A stretch of 44,861 bases of DNA from NCBI RefSeq assembly GCF_030124145.1, contig NZ_JASKMS010000046.1, forward strand, positions 1 through 44,861, read 5' to 3'. The translations under genes were made by a program, and so were the position numbers. How positions within the stretch are numbered: the first letter of the stretch is position 1; every line of letters starts with the position of its first letter. Below are positions 1-9,027 of this stretch, piece after piece. Below the pieces are notes generated by a model, which was not told the origin of the DNA, made no database searches, and saw only the letters and a list, made by a program, of their open reading frames with translations. Source of the stretch: Streptomyces sp. 378. GTDB taxonomy: Bacteria; Actinomycetota; Actinomycetes; Streptomycetales; Streptomycetaceae.

Positions 1-340
1 TCAAGGAACGGTCGCTTCCTTTGTACTCACCCTCTCGGGCTTTCCTCCGGGCTTCCCTTCGGTCTTGCGTTTCCGACTCTATCAGATCTTTTCTCGACCC
101 GATTTCCTCGGCGCTTTCCAGGTTTCCGCTTTCGCGTTTCCCTTTCCGGCGGCTCCGACTTTATCAGAAGTTCCGGGCCGGACTGACCGGCCACTCATTT
201 CCGATTCATCGGGAGGGGCTTCAATGAAATCAGCGTTTCAAGAAGCGGATAGATGTTCACTGTGCTGGTCCGGGCCTTGAGCCCATCTCCAGGCAACTGT
301 TCGAATCTACCTCCCCACGCTCGCCGTGTCAACGGCTCCT
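1..340 (-). promoter_or_regulatory. rRNA operon multi-promoter and leader region (16S gene off the left edge)
   Basis: Read on the minus strand, this stretch is the upstream region of a Streptomyces rRNA operon. A near-consensus promoter has -35 TTGACA (332-327) and -10 TAGATT (309-304) with a 17-nt spacer. Two further start regions share the block CTGATA(A/G)AGTCGGA, with -10 elements TAAAGT (163-158) and TAGAGT (81-76) and poor -35 regions, the usual picture for tandem rrn promoters. The leader then runs to CCGTTCCTTGA at the window edge, which I recognise as the conserved Streptomyces pre-16S leader. The 16S gene itself is not in the window. Short open frames here are not genes. Confidence 0.8.
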
Positions 341-404
341 GCGGGGCGAAGAGGAGACTAGCAGCTGAACGGAGGGCGTCGCACATCCGGCGGTCACGGG
401 GCGA

Positions 405-1412
405 TCAAGCTGCTGTCGGGACGCTCGCGCTGCGCTCCGCAGCCTCGACGTCGCCGGTCTCCCCCGCACGGGCGGCACGACCGCCCAGGACGTAGACGTA
501 GGCCAGGAACGCCGCTTCGGCGACGACCCCGATGCTGATGCGGGCCCACGTGGGGAGGCCGGACGGAGTGACGAACCCTTCGATCGCACCGGAGACGAAA
601 AGGACGAGGGCGAGGCCTATGGCCATGCCTATGGCGGCTCGGCCTTCTTCCGCGAGAGCCGTGCGCCGTGTCCGGGGGCCGGGGTCGATGAGGGTCCAGC
701 CCAGGCGCAGGCCGGTGCCGGCTGCGACGAAGACGGCGGTCAGTTCGAGGAGGCCGTGCGGGAGGACCAGGCCGAGGAACGTGTCGAGGCGGCCGGCCGA
801 GGACATCAGGCCCACGCCGACGCCGAGGTTGAGCATGTTCTGGAAGAGGATCCAGATGACGGGGAGGCCCAGGAAGACTCCCAGGATCAGGCACAACGCG
901 GCGGCCCAGGCGTTGTTCGTCCAGACCTGGGCGGCGAAGCTGGCCGCCGGGTGGCTGGAGTAGTACGTCTCGTACTGGCCGCCGGGGCGGGTGAGCTCGC
1001 GTAGTTCGCCGGGAGCCGCGATCGAGGCCTGCACCTCGGGATGGGTGCCGATCCACCAGCCCAGCAGAGCTGCGACGGCCGTGGACAGGAGCGCCGTGGG
1101 CACCCACCAGTGCCGTGACTTGTAGACGGCGGCGGGGAAACCCTGGGTCAGGAAGCGCGTGACGTCACGCCAGGAGGCGCGTCGGGTGCCTGTCACGGCA
1201 TGACGCGCGCGTGCCACGAGCTGGCTGAGCCGGCCGGTGAGCTGTGGGTCGGGGGCGCTGGACTGGATCAGGGAGAGATGCGTCGCAGTGCGCTGGTAGA
1301 GAGTGACGAGTTCGTCGGCTTCGGCGCCGTTGAGGCGGCGCTGGCGGCGGAGCAGGGCTTCGAGGCGATCCCACTCCGCTCGGTGGGCGGAGACGAAGAC
1401 GTCGAGGTCCAT
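405..1412 (-). CDS. Stage II sporulation protein M-like (SpoIIM) membrane protein
   Basis: Predicted 335-residue integral membrane protein of the SpoIIM family. The first ~110 residues are soluble and Arg/Glu-rich (start MDLDVFVSAHRAEWDRLEAL), followed by several hydrophobic segments between about 125 and 310. The start at 1412 is chosen because family members begin with this DLDxFVxxHxxEWxRLExL pattern; an in-frame extension to 1640 runs into the divergent RDD gene and looks unconserved. In actinobacteria SpoIIM and RDD genes are often divergent neighbours, as here, which suggests related envelope functions, but no biochemical role is established. The gene reads toward the rRNA promoters, so rrn transcription starts just beyond its 3' end. 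Confidence 0.85.
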   Translation of the reverse strand: MDLDVFVSAHRAEWDRLEALLRRQRRLNGAEADELVTLYQRTATHLSLIQSSAPDPQLTGRLSQLVARARHAVTGTRRASWRDVTRFLTQGFPAAVYKSRHWWVPTALLSTAVAALLGWWIGTHPEVQASIAAPGELRELTRPGGQYETYYSSHPAASFAAQVWTNNAWAAALCLILGVFLGLPVIWILFQNMLNLGVGVGLMSSAGRLDTFLGLVLPHGLLELTAVFVAAGTGLRLGWTLIDPGPRTRRTALAEEGRAAIGMAIGLALVLFVSGAIEGFVTPSGLPTWARISIGVVAEAAFLAYVYVLGGRAARAGETGDVEAAERSASVPTAA

Positions 1413-1540
1413 CGGTGTGCCTGCTCCTCGGCTGGTCGTCGGCAGCTCGTCATGGATCAGCTTGTCGTACTGCGATGCGATGCGCCCCCAGCTTGGCAGA
1501 CTGGCCCTGTCGGAGGCAGGGCAGGGGAAGGGCGGCGGGC

Positions 1541-2536
1541 GTGAGTGAGCTGGTGACGGGTGAGGCTGTGGCGTTGGAGCTGCGCCCCGCGAGGCTGCCC
1601 AGCAGGGCGTTGGCCGTGCTGCTCGATCTGGTGGCGGCACTGGCGGTCTACGTCGCGGTGACCATCGCGGTGGTCGTTTCCACGGCCTCCCTCGACGAGT
1701 CGGCGCAGGCGGCGCTGTCGATCGCGACGTTCGTTCTGGTGCTGGTGGGCGGGCCCATCGCGGTGGAGACGCTCAGTCACGGGCGGTCGCTCGGGAAGAT
1801 GGCGTGCGGGCTGCGTGTGGTGCGGGACGACGGGGGCCCGATCCGGTTCCGGCATGCGCTGGTGAGGGGCTTGATCGGGGTGATCGAGATCCTCATGACG
1901 CTCGGGGTCGTCGCCTGCATCGCCTCGTTCGTGTCGGCGCGCGGGCGTCGGCTGGGTGATGTGTTCGCGGGGACGCTCGTCGTACGGGAACGGCTCCCGG
2001 TCACGCGGACCGGTTTCGTGCCGCCTCCGCCTCCCTGGCTGTCGGGGCGGTTCTCGGGGCTCGATCTGTCCGCGGTGCCCGACGGGCTGTGGCTCGCCGT
2101 CCGGCAGTACCTGACGCGCATGCAGCAACTGGATCCGCAGGTGGGCTGGTCGATGGCGGAGCGGCTGGCGTCGGATCTGGCGGCGCGTACGGGTGCTCCG
2201 GTGCCGCAGGGGGTGCCGCCGGCGGCCTATCTGGCGGCAGTCGTGCAGGAACGGCAGGCGCGGGAGGCCCGCCGTGCTTTCGGAAACGATGCGGCCCGTT
2301 CGGCGACGTCCGCCACCGTCGCTCCGGTCACGAGCGGATCGAAGGCCCCGACCGTGGCGCAGGCAGAGGGTGGGCTTGAGGCGGCGACCGCTCCTCCGGC
2401 TTCTCATGGATCGGCCGGACCGTCTGCCGGGGTGCGTGAGGTGGTGTCGGAACCGTCCGGCGGGGGCCGGTCCGGGGAGTCGGCCGAGGTTCCCGCGAGC
2501 GAGCGGCCCCGTACCGGGTTCGTGCCGCCGGCCTAG
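1541..2536 (+). CDS. RDD family membrane protein
   Basis: 331-residue protein with an RDD domain at about residues 10-150. It has hydrophobic segments at roughly 25-50, 55-75 and 110-135 and the signature stretch GRSLGKMACGLRVVRDDGG, followed by RGRRLGDVFAGTLVV near residue 140. The remaining ~180 residues are soluble and become Ala/Ser/Pro-rich toward the C-terminus (ending RPRTGFVPPA), probably a disordered cytoplasmic tail. The GTG at 1541 is preferred because a purine-rich Shine-Dalgarno sequence precedes it and the RDD domain starts soon after. It is divergent from the SpoIIM gene with 128 bp between starts. RDD proteins are proposed transporters or ion exchangers in some bacteria; the substrate here is unknown. 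Confidence 0.85.
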   Translation: MSELVTGEAVALELRPARLPSRALAVLLDLVAALAVYVAVTIAVVVSTASLDESAQAALSIATFVLVLVGGPIAVETLSHGRSLGKMACGLRVVRDDGGPIRFRHALVRGLIGVIEILMTLGVVACIASFVSARGRRLGDVFAGTLVVRERLPVTRTGFVPPPPPWLSGRFSGLDLSAVPDGLWLAVRQYLTRMQQLDPQVGWSMAERLASDLAARTGAPVPQGVPPAAYLAAVVQERQAREARRAFGNDAARSATSATVAPVTSGSKAPTVAQAEGGLEAATAPPASHGSAGPSAGVREVVSEPSGGGRSGESAEVPASERPRTGFVPPA

Positions 2537-2577
2537 TTGGGGGCGGGGCCGTCGGCTGCTCCGGGGCGGTTGCCTGT

Positions 2578-3189
2578 TCAGGTGAACACCGAGGGTGGTG
2601 TCTCCAGGTCCTCGAGCTCGATGCCGGGTGCCGCGAGCACCACGTCCCCGGCCAGGTGGACGGTGTGCTGCTCGCCCGTGTCCAGGGCTGTGACCTGGTA
2701 TTCGTCCACGGTCAGAAGGCCGTTGTCAGTGGCGTGTGCTTCGCTGTTCAGCAAGGTCCAGGACTGGTCCACGGTGCGGGGGGCGAGGACCGGGTCCGTG
2801 AAGGCGACGAGGCGTACACGGGTGGCCGCGGAGGGGGTGAGGCGCAGAAGACGGGCGGTGGCCACGAGGAATGCCGGGGATGTGCCGGTGAAGGCGTGGG
2901 CTGGCACATTGCCTTCGGTGGCCTCGGTTCCGGTGGGGTCGGAGCGGACCCAGGTGACGCCGTCGAGGGCGGCGCCGCGCACCTGCCAGGCGGCGGCGTG
3001 GAGTTCGAGGCGGAGAGGGCGGCCGAGTTCGTCGAGGGTGAGGTCGACGGAGCCGTGGTGACCGCCCGAGGGAGTGGTCAGCTGGGAGACGTAGCGCCAG
3101 CCGGAGGGGCCGGGGGCGCACTGGAAGTGCTCTTCCGCGAGGGGGGTGTGATCGTGCGGATCGTGGAGCGAATAACGGCCGCGGGGCAT
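2578..3189 (-). CDS. Hypothetical protein (possible beta-rich lipid/glycolipid-binding fold)
   Basis: 203-residue soluble protein with no signal peptide or membrane segment. I do not recognise a catalytic motif. The start MPRGRYSLHDPHDH was chosen because an AGGACC sequence lies just upstream and the preceding Pro/Arg-rich extension is unlikely to be coding. Alternating hydrophobic and polar stretches (for example WRYVSQLTTPSG and LRLELHAAAWQVRG) suggest a mostly beta-strand fold, such as glycolipid-binding or calycin-like proteins, but this is only a structural guess. It lies downstream of ahcY on the same strand, behind a strong terminator, so it is probably transcribed separately. It is convergent with the RDD gene, 41 bp apart. 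Confidence 0.6.
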   Translation of the reverse strand: MPRGRYSLHDPHDHTPLAEEHFQCAPGPSGWRYVSQLTTPSGGHHGSVDLTLDELGRPLRLELHAAAWQVRGAALDGVTWVRSDPTGTEATEGNVPAHAFTGTSPAFLVATARLLRLTPSAATRVRLVAFTDPVLAPRTVDQSWTLLNSEAHATDNGLLTVDEYQVTALDTGEQHTVHLAGDVVLAAPGIELEDLETPPSVFT

Positions 3190-3240
3190 GAGGGTCCTGG
3201 GTCTTGACGGGCGGGGCCGGTCGCCGGCCGGTCGAACGGG

Positions 3241-3273
3241 GCAGGCCCCCGGCACGGGGGTGCGGGGGCCTGC
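3241..3273 (-). terminator. Hairpin terminator downstream of ahcY
   Basis: Perfect 10-bp G/C stem (GCAGGCCCCC at 3241-3250 pairing with GGGGGCCTGC at 3264-3273) with a 13-nt loop, placed 50 bp beyond the ahcY stop. It has no clear U-tract, as is common in Streptomyces. Confidence 0.7.
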
Positions 3274-3322
3274 CTCGGAGATCCGGCCAGTGGGTGACTG
3301 ACCGGCAGTGGTGCCGCTCGGC

Positions 3323-4780
<1,458 letters not shown>

Positions 4781-5140
4781 TGCGAGCTGCTCCTCGGGGT
4801 TTGGGTCGAGGTGGGTACGGCTGGTCTGCGCGGCGGCGGACACAGGGTGCCCGAAAGAGGACACAGGCATGCCCGCGTGCGCGCAGCGCAGTCCGTCGGA
4901 GGCCCTCTCTCCCTCGGCCGGTCCGCGGTGGGACCGCCCGACCGCCATCAGCAGCGACGTCTGGCTTCGTCCCAAGCTACACCGGGGGCGGGCGCGATCC
5001 CCAGTCCGCCGGGAAACACATCGAGCCGATCATGTGACGGATCGGGGGAGGGGACGGGACGGATGCCGGGCGGATGCCGGGTGGGCGGCGACGGGCCGGG
5101 TGGGGGGCGATGCGAGGTGGTGAGGGCCGGGAAAGCCGGA
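4781..5140. other. Non-coding stretch upstream of ahcY
   Basis: 360 bp between the ahcY start and the terminator of the upstream transporter gene. It must carry the ahcY promoter, but I could not pick convincing -35/-10 hexamers. I specifically looked for a SAH riboswitch and did not find its conserved core. No credible gene is seen. Confidence 0.5.
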
Positions 5141-5171
5141 CGGGGCCCGCCGCGTGGTTCGGCGGGCCCCG
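5141..5171 (-). terminator. Hairpin terminator at the end of the manB-manA-transporter gene run
   Basis: Perfect 12-bp stem, CGGGGCCCGCCG (5141-5152) with CGGCGGGCCCCG (5160-5171), and a 7-nt loop. It lies 20 bp past the cation transporter stop and separates that run of genes from ahcY. Confidence 0.75.
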
Positions 5172-5190
5172 TGGGCCGGAGGGGAAGGGG

Positions 5191-6171
5191 TCAGTGCTCG
5201 GCGGGGTGGGGGGCCGGGCCGCCCGGGGAGGCCTCGGGGTCGGGACCCTTGGCGGCTTCCCGCTCGCTGTAGATGTCCGGCTCGAGGTAGATCACGCGGG
5301 CGATCGGGACGGCTTCGCGGATGCGGGCCTCGGCGGCGTTGATGGCGGCGGCGATCTCGGTGGCCGTGTCGTCGTGCCGAACGGCGATCTTGGCGGCGAC
5401 GAGGAGTTCCTCGGGGCCGAGGTGGAGCGTGCGCATGTGGATGATGCGGGTGACGGTGTCACCGTCGACGACGGCGGCCTCGATCTTCTGCGTCTCCTCC
5501 AAGCCGGCGGATTCGCCGAGCAGCAGCGACTTGGTCTCCGCGGCGAGGACCAGGGCGATCAGGATGAGCAGGATGCCGATGCAGAGGGTGCCGATGCCGT
5601 CCCAGACGCTGTTGCCGGTGAGCAGGGCGAGGCCGACGCCGCCGAGGGCGAGGAACAGACCGACGAGGGCGCCGAGGTCCTCCAGGAGGACGACCGGGAG
5701 CTCGGGGGCCTTGGCGTGGCGGACGAACTCCTTCCAGGAGCGGCGGCCGCGCACGGCGTTGGACTCCTTGATGGCCGTGCGGAAGGAGAACGTCTCGGCG
5801 ATGATCGCGAAGACGAGGACGCCGACCGGCCAGTACCAGTTCGTCAGCTCGTGCGGGTGCTTGATCTTCTCGTAGCCCTCGTAGAGGGCGAACATGCCGC
5901 CGACCGAGAAAAGCACGATGGAGACGAGGAAGGCGTAGATGTAGCGCTCACGGCCGTAGCCGAAGGGGTGTTGCGGGGTGGCCTCGCGCTTGGCCTTCTT
6001 GCCGCCGACCAGAAGCAGCGCCTGGTTGCCGGAGTCGGCGAGCGAGTGCACGGACTCGGCGAGCATCGACGACGAGTTGCTGAAGAGGAACGCCACGAAC
6101 TTCGCTACCGCGATCGCGAGGTTGGCGACCAGTGCCGCCACGATCGCCTTGGTGCCGCCTGACGCGCTCAT
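5191..6171 (-). CDS. Cation diffusion facilitator (CDF) family transporter
   Basis: 326-residue inner-membrane protein of the cation efflux family, which exports divalent metals (typically Zn2+, Mn2+, Fe2+ or Cd2+) by proton antiport. The N-terminal half contains the transport signature SMLAESVHSLADSGNQ, with the metal-coordinating acidic and His residues of transmembrane helix 2, followed by HPFGYGRERYIYAFLVSI, typical of ZitB/FieF-like proteins. Five to six hydrophobic segments lie between residues 7 and 215. The last ~90 residues form the soluble cytoplasmic domain, ending in a Pro/Glu-rich tail. The start MSASGGTK is chosen because homologues begin just before the first helix; the Arg/Lys-rich upstream extension (to 6264) looks artefactual. 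Metal specificity cannot be read from the sequence. Confidence 0.9.
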   Translation of the reverse strand: MSASGGTKAIVAALVANLAIAVAKFVAFLFSNSSSMLAESVHSLADSGNQALLLVGGKKAKREATPQHPFGYGRERYIYAFLVSIVLFSVGGMFALYEGYEKIKHPHELTNWYWPVGVLVFAIIAETFSFRTAIKESNAVRGRRSWKEFVRHAKAPELPVVLLEDLGALVGLFLALGGVGLALLTGNSVWDGIGTLCIGILLILIALVLAAETKSLLLGESAGLEETQKIEAAVVDGDTVTRIIHMRTLHLGPEELLVAAKIAVRHDDTATEIAAAINAAEARIREAVPIARVIYLEPDIYSEREAAKGPDPEASPGGPAPHPAEH

Positions 6172-6323
6172 TTGTTCGCGTTGTCCCTTCGTACGCCGTT
6201 TCAGGGGCCGGACGCCCGCCTTGGTGGGCGCCCTTGGCTTTGCCCGTGCTTGACGGTGGGCCATTGTTGCAGCCCGCCGCGGCAGCGGTGAGTCAGGTCA
6301 CCAGCACGGGGCCGTCGAAACGG

Positions 6324-7475
6324 TCAGGCGACGACCGTGGCCCGGAAAAGTGTTCCCGTTCCGGACACTTCGGCCCTTTCTCCGGCCGGGACGAAGACGG
6401 ACTCACCGGGGGCCAGGTCGTGCTCGCCGGCCCGGACGGCGCCGGCCGTGCAGAGCAGGATCTGCGGGGTCGGGCGGGTGAGGTCGTGGGCGGCGCCCGC
6501 CTCGGGGAGGACGTAGCGGGAGAGGCGGAACTCGTCGATGGGGGTCTCGTAGACCTCCTCGCCGTCCGGGGAGGCCTCCGGGCGCAGGACGCCGGGGTCG
6601 CTGGGGCGGAAGCGGACGATGCGCAGAAGTTCGGGGACGTCGACGTGCTTGGGGGTCAGGCCGCAGCGCAGGACGTTGTCGGAGTTGGCCATGATCTCCA
6701 CGCCGAGGCCGTCGAGGTAGGCGTGCGGGACGCCGGCGCCGAGGTAGAGGGCCTCGCCGGGCTGGAGCCGCACGTGGTTCAGCAGCATCGCGGCGATGAC
6801 GCCGGGGTCGCCCGGGTAGTGGTGGGCGATGTCGGCGTAGGGGGCGTAGGCGCCGCCGAGGCGGGTGCAGGCGGTGGCCGCGTCCGCGACCGTGCGGGAC
6901 ATCTCGTCGGGGGCGGCGGTGAGGATCGCCGTGAGGACCTCGCGCAGGGCGGCGTCCTCCGGGTGGGCGTGCAGCAGGTCGACGTAGGGCTTGAGGGAGT
7001 CGACGCCCAGGTCGTCGAGCAGGGCCGCGGCCTGCAGCGGGTCGCGGAAGCCGCACAGGCCGTCGAACTCGGTGAGGGCGCAGATCAGTTCGGGCTTGTG
7101 GTTGGCGTCCTTGTAGTTGCGGTGCGGGGCGTCCCCGGGGATGCCCCGCCGCTCCTCGTCCGCGTAGCCCTCCCGCGCCTGCGTGAGGTCGGGGTGGACC
7201 TGGAGGGAGAGCGGGGCGCCCGCGGCGAGGATCTTGAGGAGGAAGGGCAGCCGGGGGCCGAACTTGGCGACGGCGGCGGGTCCGAGTTCCTTCTCGGGGT
7301 CGGCGTCGACGACCTCGACGAGCGTGCCCCGGCCGGTGCGCGAGGGTGCGCCCGGGTGGGCACCCATCCACATCTCCGCCTGCGGCTCGCCGGTCGGTTC
7401 GACGCCGAGCAACTGCGGGATGGCGGTCGGGGAACCCCAGGCGTAGGGGCGGATGGTGTTGTCGAGGCGGTCCAT
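6324..7475 (-). CDS. manA: Mannose-6-phosphate isomerase, class I
   Basis: 383-residue zinc enzyme interconverting fructose-6-phosphate and mannose-6-phosphate, the entry to GDP-mannose. It begins with the typical MDRLDNTIRPYAWGSPTAIP; the cupin core shows AEMWMGAHPGAPS, the zinc-binding LSLQVHPD, and ANHKPELICALTEFDGLCGFR with the His/Glu metal ligands. EALYLGAGVPHAYLDGLGVEIMANSDNVLRCGLTPKHVD carries the third cupin motif. Length fits the family. It lies 55 bp downstream of the SIS-domain gene on the same strand, in the conserved actinobacterial order manB - Trm112 - SIS - manA, which supports a role in mannose supply for glycoprotein, phosphoinositol mannoside or glycan synthesis. Confidence 0.96.
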   Translation of the reverse strand: MDRLDNTIRPYAWGSPTAIPQLLGVEPTGEPQAEMWMGAHPGAPSRTGRGTLVEVVDADPEKELGPAAVAKFGPRLPFLLKILAAGAPLSLQVHPDLTQAREGYADEERRGIPGDAPHRNYKDANHKPELICALTEFDGLCGFRDPLQAAALLDDLGVDSLKPYVDLLHAHPEDAALREVLTAILTAAPDEMSRTVADAATACTRLGGAYAPYADIAHHYPGDPGVIAAMLLNHVRLQPGEALYLGAGVPHAYLDGLGVEIMANSDNVLRCGLTPKHVDVPELLRIVRFRPSDPGVLRPEASPDGEEVYETPIDEFRLSRYVLPEAGAAHDLTRPTPQILLCTAGAVRAGEHDLAPGESVFVPAGERAEVSGTGTLFRATVVA

Positions 7476-7530
7476 GGGGTTCTCTCTGCGGGGTGCGGGA
7501 CGCGGGCGCGTCAGGGTGTCCCGGGCAAGA

Positions 7531-8658
7531 TCAGGCCCTCGAAGCGAGCGCCAGGTAAACGGCGGCGAAATCCGTGATGGCGATCAGTTCCGCGAGGGTC
7601 TCCAGTTCGCCGCCCTCCTCCGGTTCCAGCTCGCTGATCGGTGTGTCGTGGCTGAGCGCGAGGTCGCGGGCGCCGGGGGCGGCGGTGAGGCCGCCGATGG
7701 GGCGGTCGCGCAGCAGTACCACGCGCGCGTGCAGGGCGGGCGGTTCTTCGACGCGGTCGCGGAAGAAGTCGTCGGGGTCGGCGCTGGCGGCCAGCGGGCC
7801 GGCGAGCAGGGCGCCGTGGGCGGCGAGGGCCTCGGGCAGTTCGGCCACGACCGCGGGGGTGCCGGACAGTTCGGCGAGGGCGGCGGCGAAGCGGCGGCCC
7901 GCGGGTCCGGCCGAGGTGCCCTCGGTCCAGACGACCGGGAGCGCGTCGGCGAGCTCGGCGGCCAGGGTCTTGGCGGCGTTGCTGTAGGTGGCGATGGCGG
8001 GGCCGCAGCGCTCGGCGACGCGGTCGAGGCGGTCGGCGACCTTGTCGAGGACGTCCGGCGGGGCGTCGAGCACGCCCGCACGGTCCAGCAGCGCCAGCAG
8101 CGGGGTGAGCAGGGCCCACAGGACGCCGGGGGCGGACGCGGCGAGGGGCTCGTCCTGGTCGTACGGGACGGTCGCCATGGGGACGAACAGGCCGTGCACG
8201 CCGGCGACGGCTTCGGCGAGCGGGGTGCGGGCGGGGGCTACGGCGACGACGGTGCAGCCCCGGCGGTAGGCCTGCTCGGCGAGCAGGGACAGGCCGGGTT
8301 CGGTGCCGTCCGGGGTGGTGATCAGCAGGAGGTCCACGGAGCCGACCCAGCCGGGCACTTCCCAGCGCAGGGCGCCCGCGGCGGGGGCGACGCCGGTGGG
8401 GGCGAGGCGGGTGACCGGACTTCCGGCGCCGGCGAGGGTGCCGATGAGGTCGGCGGCGTGGGTGGCGGCGGCACCCGGGCCGGCGATGAGGACGGCGCGG
8501 GGCCGGCCGTCCGGCTTGAGGTCGTTGACGCCCGCCTCGGCGGCGTGGCGGACGGCTGTGCGCACGCGGGCACCGGCTTCTGCGGCGCCGCGGAGAAGCC
8601 CGCGGTGGTCGGCCTCGGCGAGGCCCTCCGGGGAGTCGAGCATCGATTCGTCGAGCAT
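7531..8658 (-). CDS. SIS domain-containing protein (phosphosugar isomerase-like)
   Basis: 375-residue soluble protein related to bifunctional phosphoglucose/phosphomannose isomerases. An N-terminal sugar isomerase (SIS) fold is visible from about residue 45, with AVLIAGPGAAATHAADLIGTLAG acting as the glycine-rich phosphosugar-binding loop and VDLLLITTPDGTEPGLSLLAEQAYRRGCTVVAVAP as the second half. A second, more divergent SIS-like half starts at about residue 185. The start at 8658 (MLDESMLDSPEGL) matches the family N-terminus; the upstream in-frame extension overlaps non-coding sequence. Whether it is catalytically active is uncertain. Its fixed position between manB and manA argues for a role in hexose-phosphate interconversion or its regulation. 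Confidence 0.85.
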   Translation of the reverse strand: MLDESMLDSPEGLAEADHRGLLRGAAEAGARVRTAVRHAAEAGVNDLKPDGRPRAVLIAGPGAAATHAADLIGTLAGAGSPVTRLAPTGVAPAAGALRWEVPGWVGSVDLLLITTPDGTEPGLSLLAEQAYRRGCTVVAVAPARTPLAEAVAGVHGLFVPMATVPYDQDEPLAASAPGVLWALLTPLLALLDRAGVLDAPPDVLDKVADRLDRVAERCGPAIATYSNAAKTLAAELADALPVVWTEGTSAGPAGRRFAAALAELSGTPAVVAELPEALAAHGALLAGPLAASADPDDFFRDRVEEPPALHARVVLLRDRPIGGLTAAPGARDLALSHDTPISELEPEEGGELETLAELIAITDFAAVYLALASRA

Positions 8659-8786
8659 GGGCGGAAGCTTCCCATCGCCGGGGTCCGTTATGAGGTGTCC
8701 TGGATCGTGCCCGCTGTGCCGGGAGCTATGTGCGCCGAGGGGTCGCGCGGTGCGTACGGGCGCGCGCGGGTGCGTGCGTCCCTCGG

Positions 8787-8957
8787 TCACGCGGGGCGGC
8801 GGGCCTCGTCGACGAGGAGGACGGGGATGCCGTCGCGGACGGGGTAGGCCAGGCCGCAGTCGGCGCCGGTGCAGATCAGTTCGCTGTCCTGCTCGGTGAG
8901 GGGGGCGTGGCAGGCCGGGCAGGCGAGGATCTCGAGGAGGCCGGATTCGAGGGGCAT
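8787..8957 (-). CDS. Trm112-family small zinc-ribbon protein
   Basis: 56-residue protein starting MPLESGLLEILACPACHAPL, with a second Cys pair in ICTGADCGLAYPVRDGIPVLL. The CPxC...C(x3)C zinc ribbon and the PVxDGIPVLL ending are diagnostic of the Trm112/YcaR family. In other organisms Trm112 proteins are small activating partners of methyltransferases; the actinobacterial protein has no proven partner. It sits between manB and the SIS gene on the same strand and is probably co-transcribed. The four cysteines, conserved end and gene order make it convincing despite its small size. Confidence 0.9.
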   Translation of the reverse strand: MPLESGLLEILACPACHAPLTEQDSELICTGADCGLAYPVRDGIPVLLVDEARRPA

Positions 8958-9027
8958 AGGGGTTTCCTCCGAGGTACGGGCGCTTGGGGTCGTGCCTGGT
9001 CAGATTACCGCCGGTGGGGGCGGGGCC

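Noticed and set aside
280..330. tRNA-like TTCGAATC near 300
   Set aside because: No T-stem pairing or acceptor stem; it is the rRNA promoter region read on the other strand.
4781..5000. SAH riboswitch upstream of ahcY
   Set aside because: The family core was looked for on the minus strand and not found; the GAGGAGCAGC near the start is only a ribosome site.
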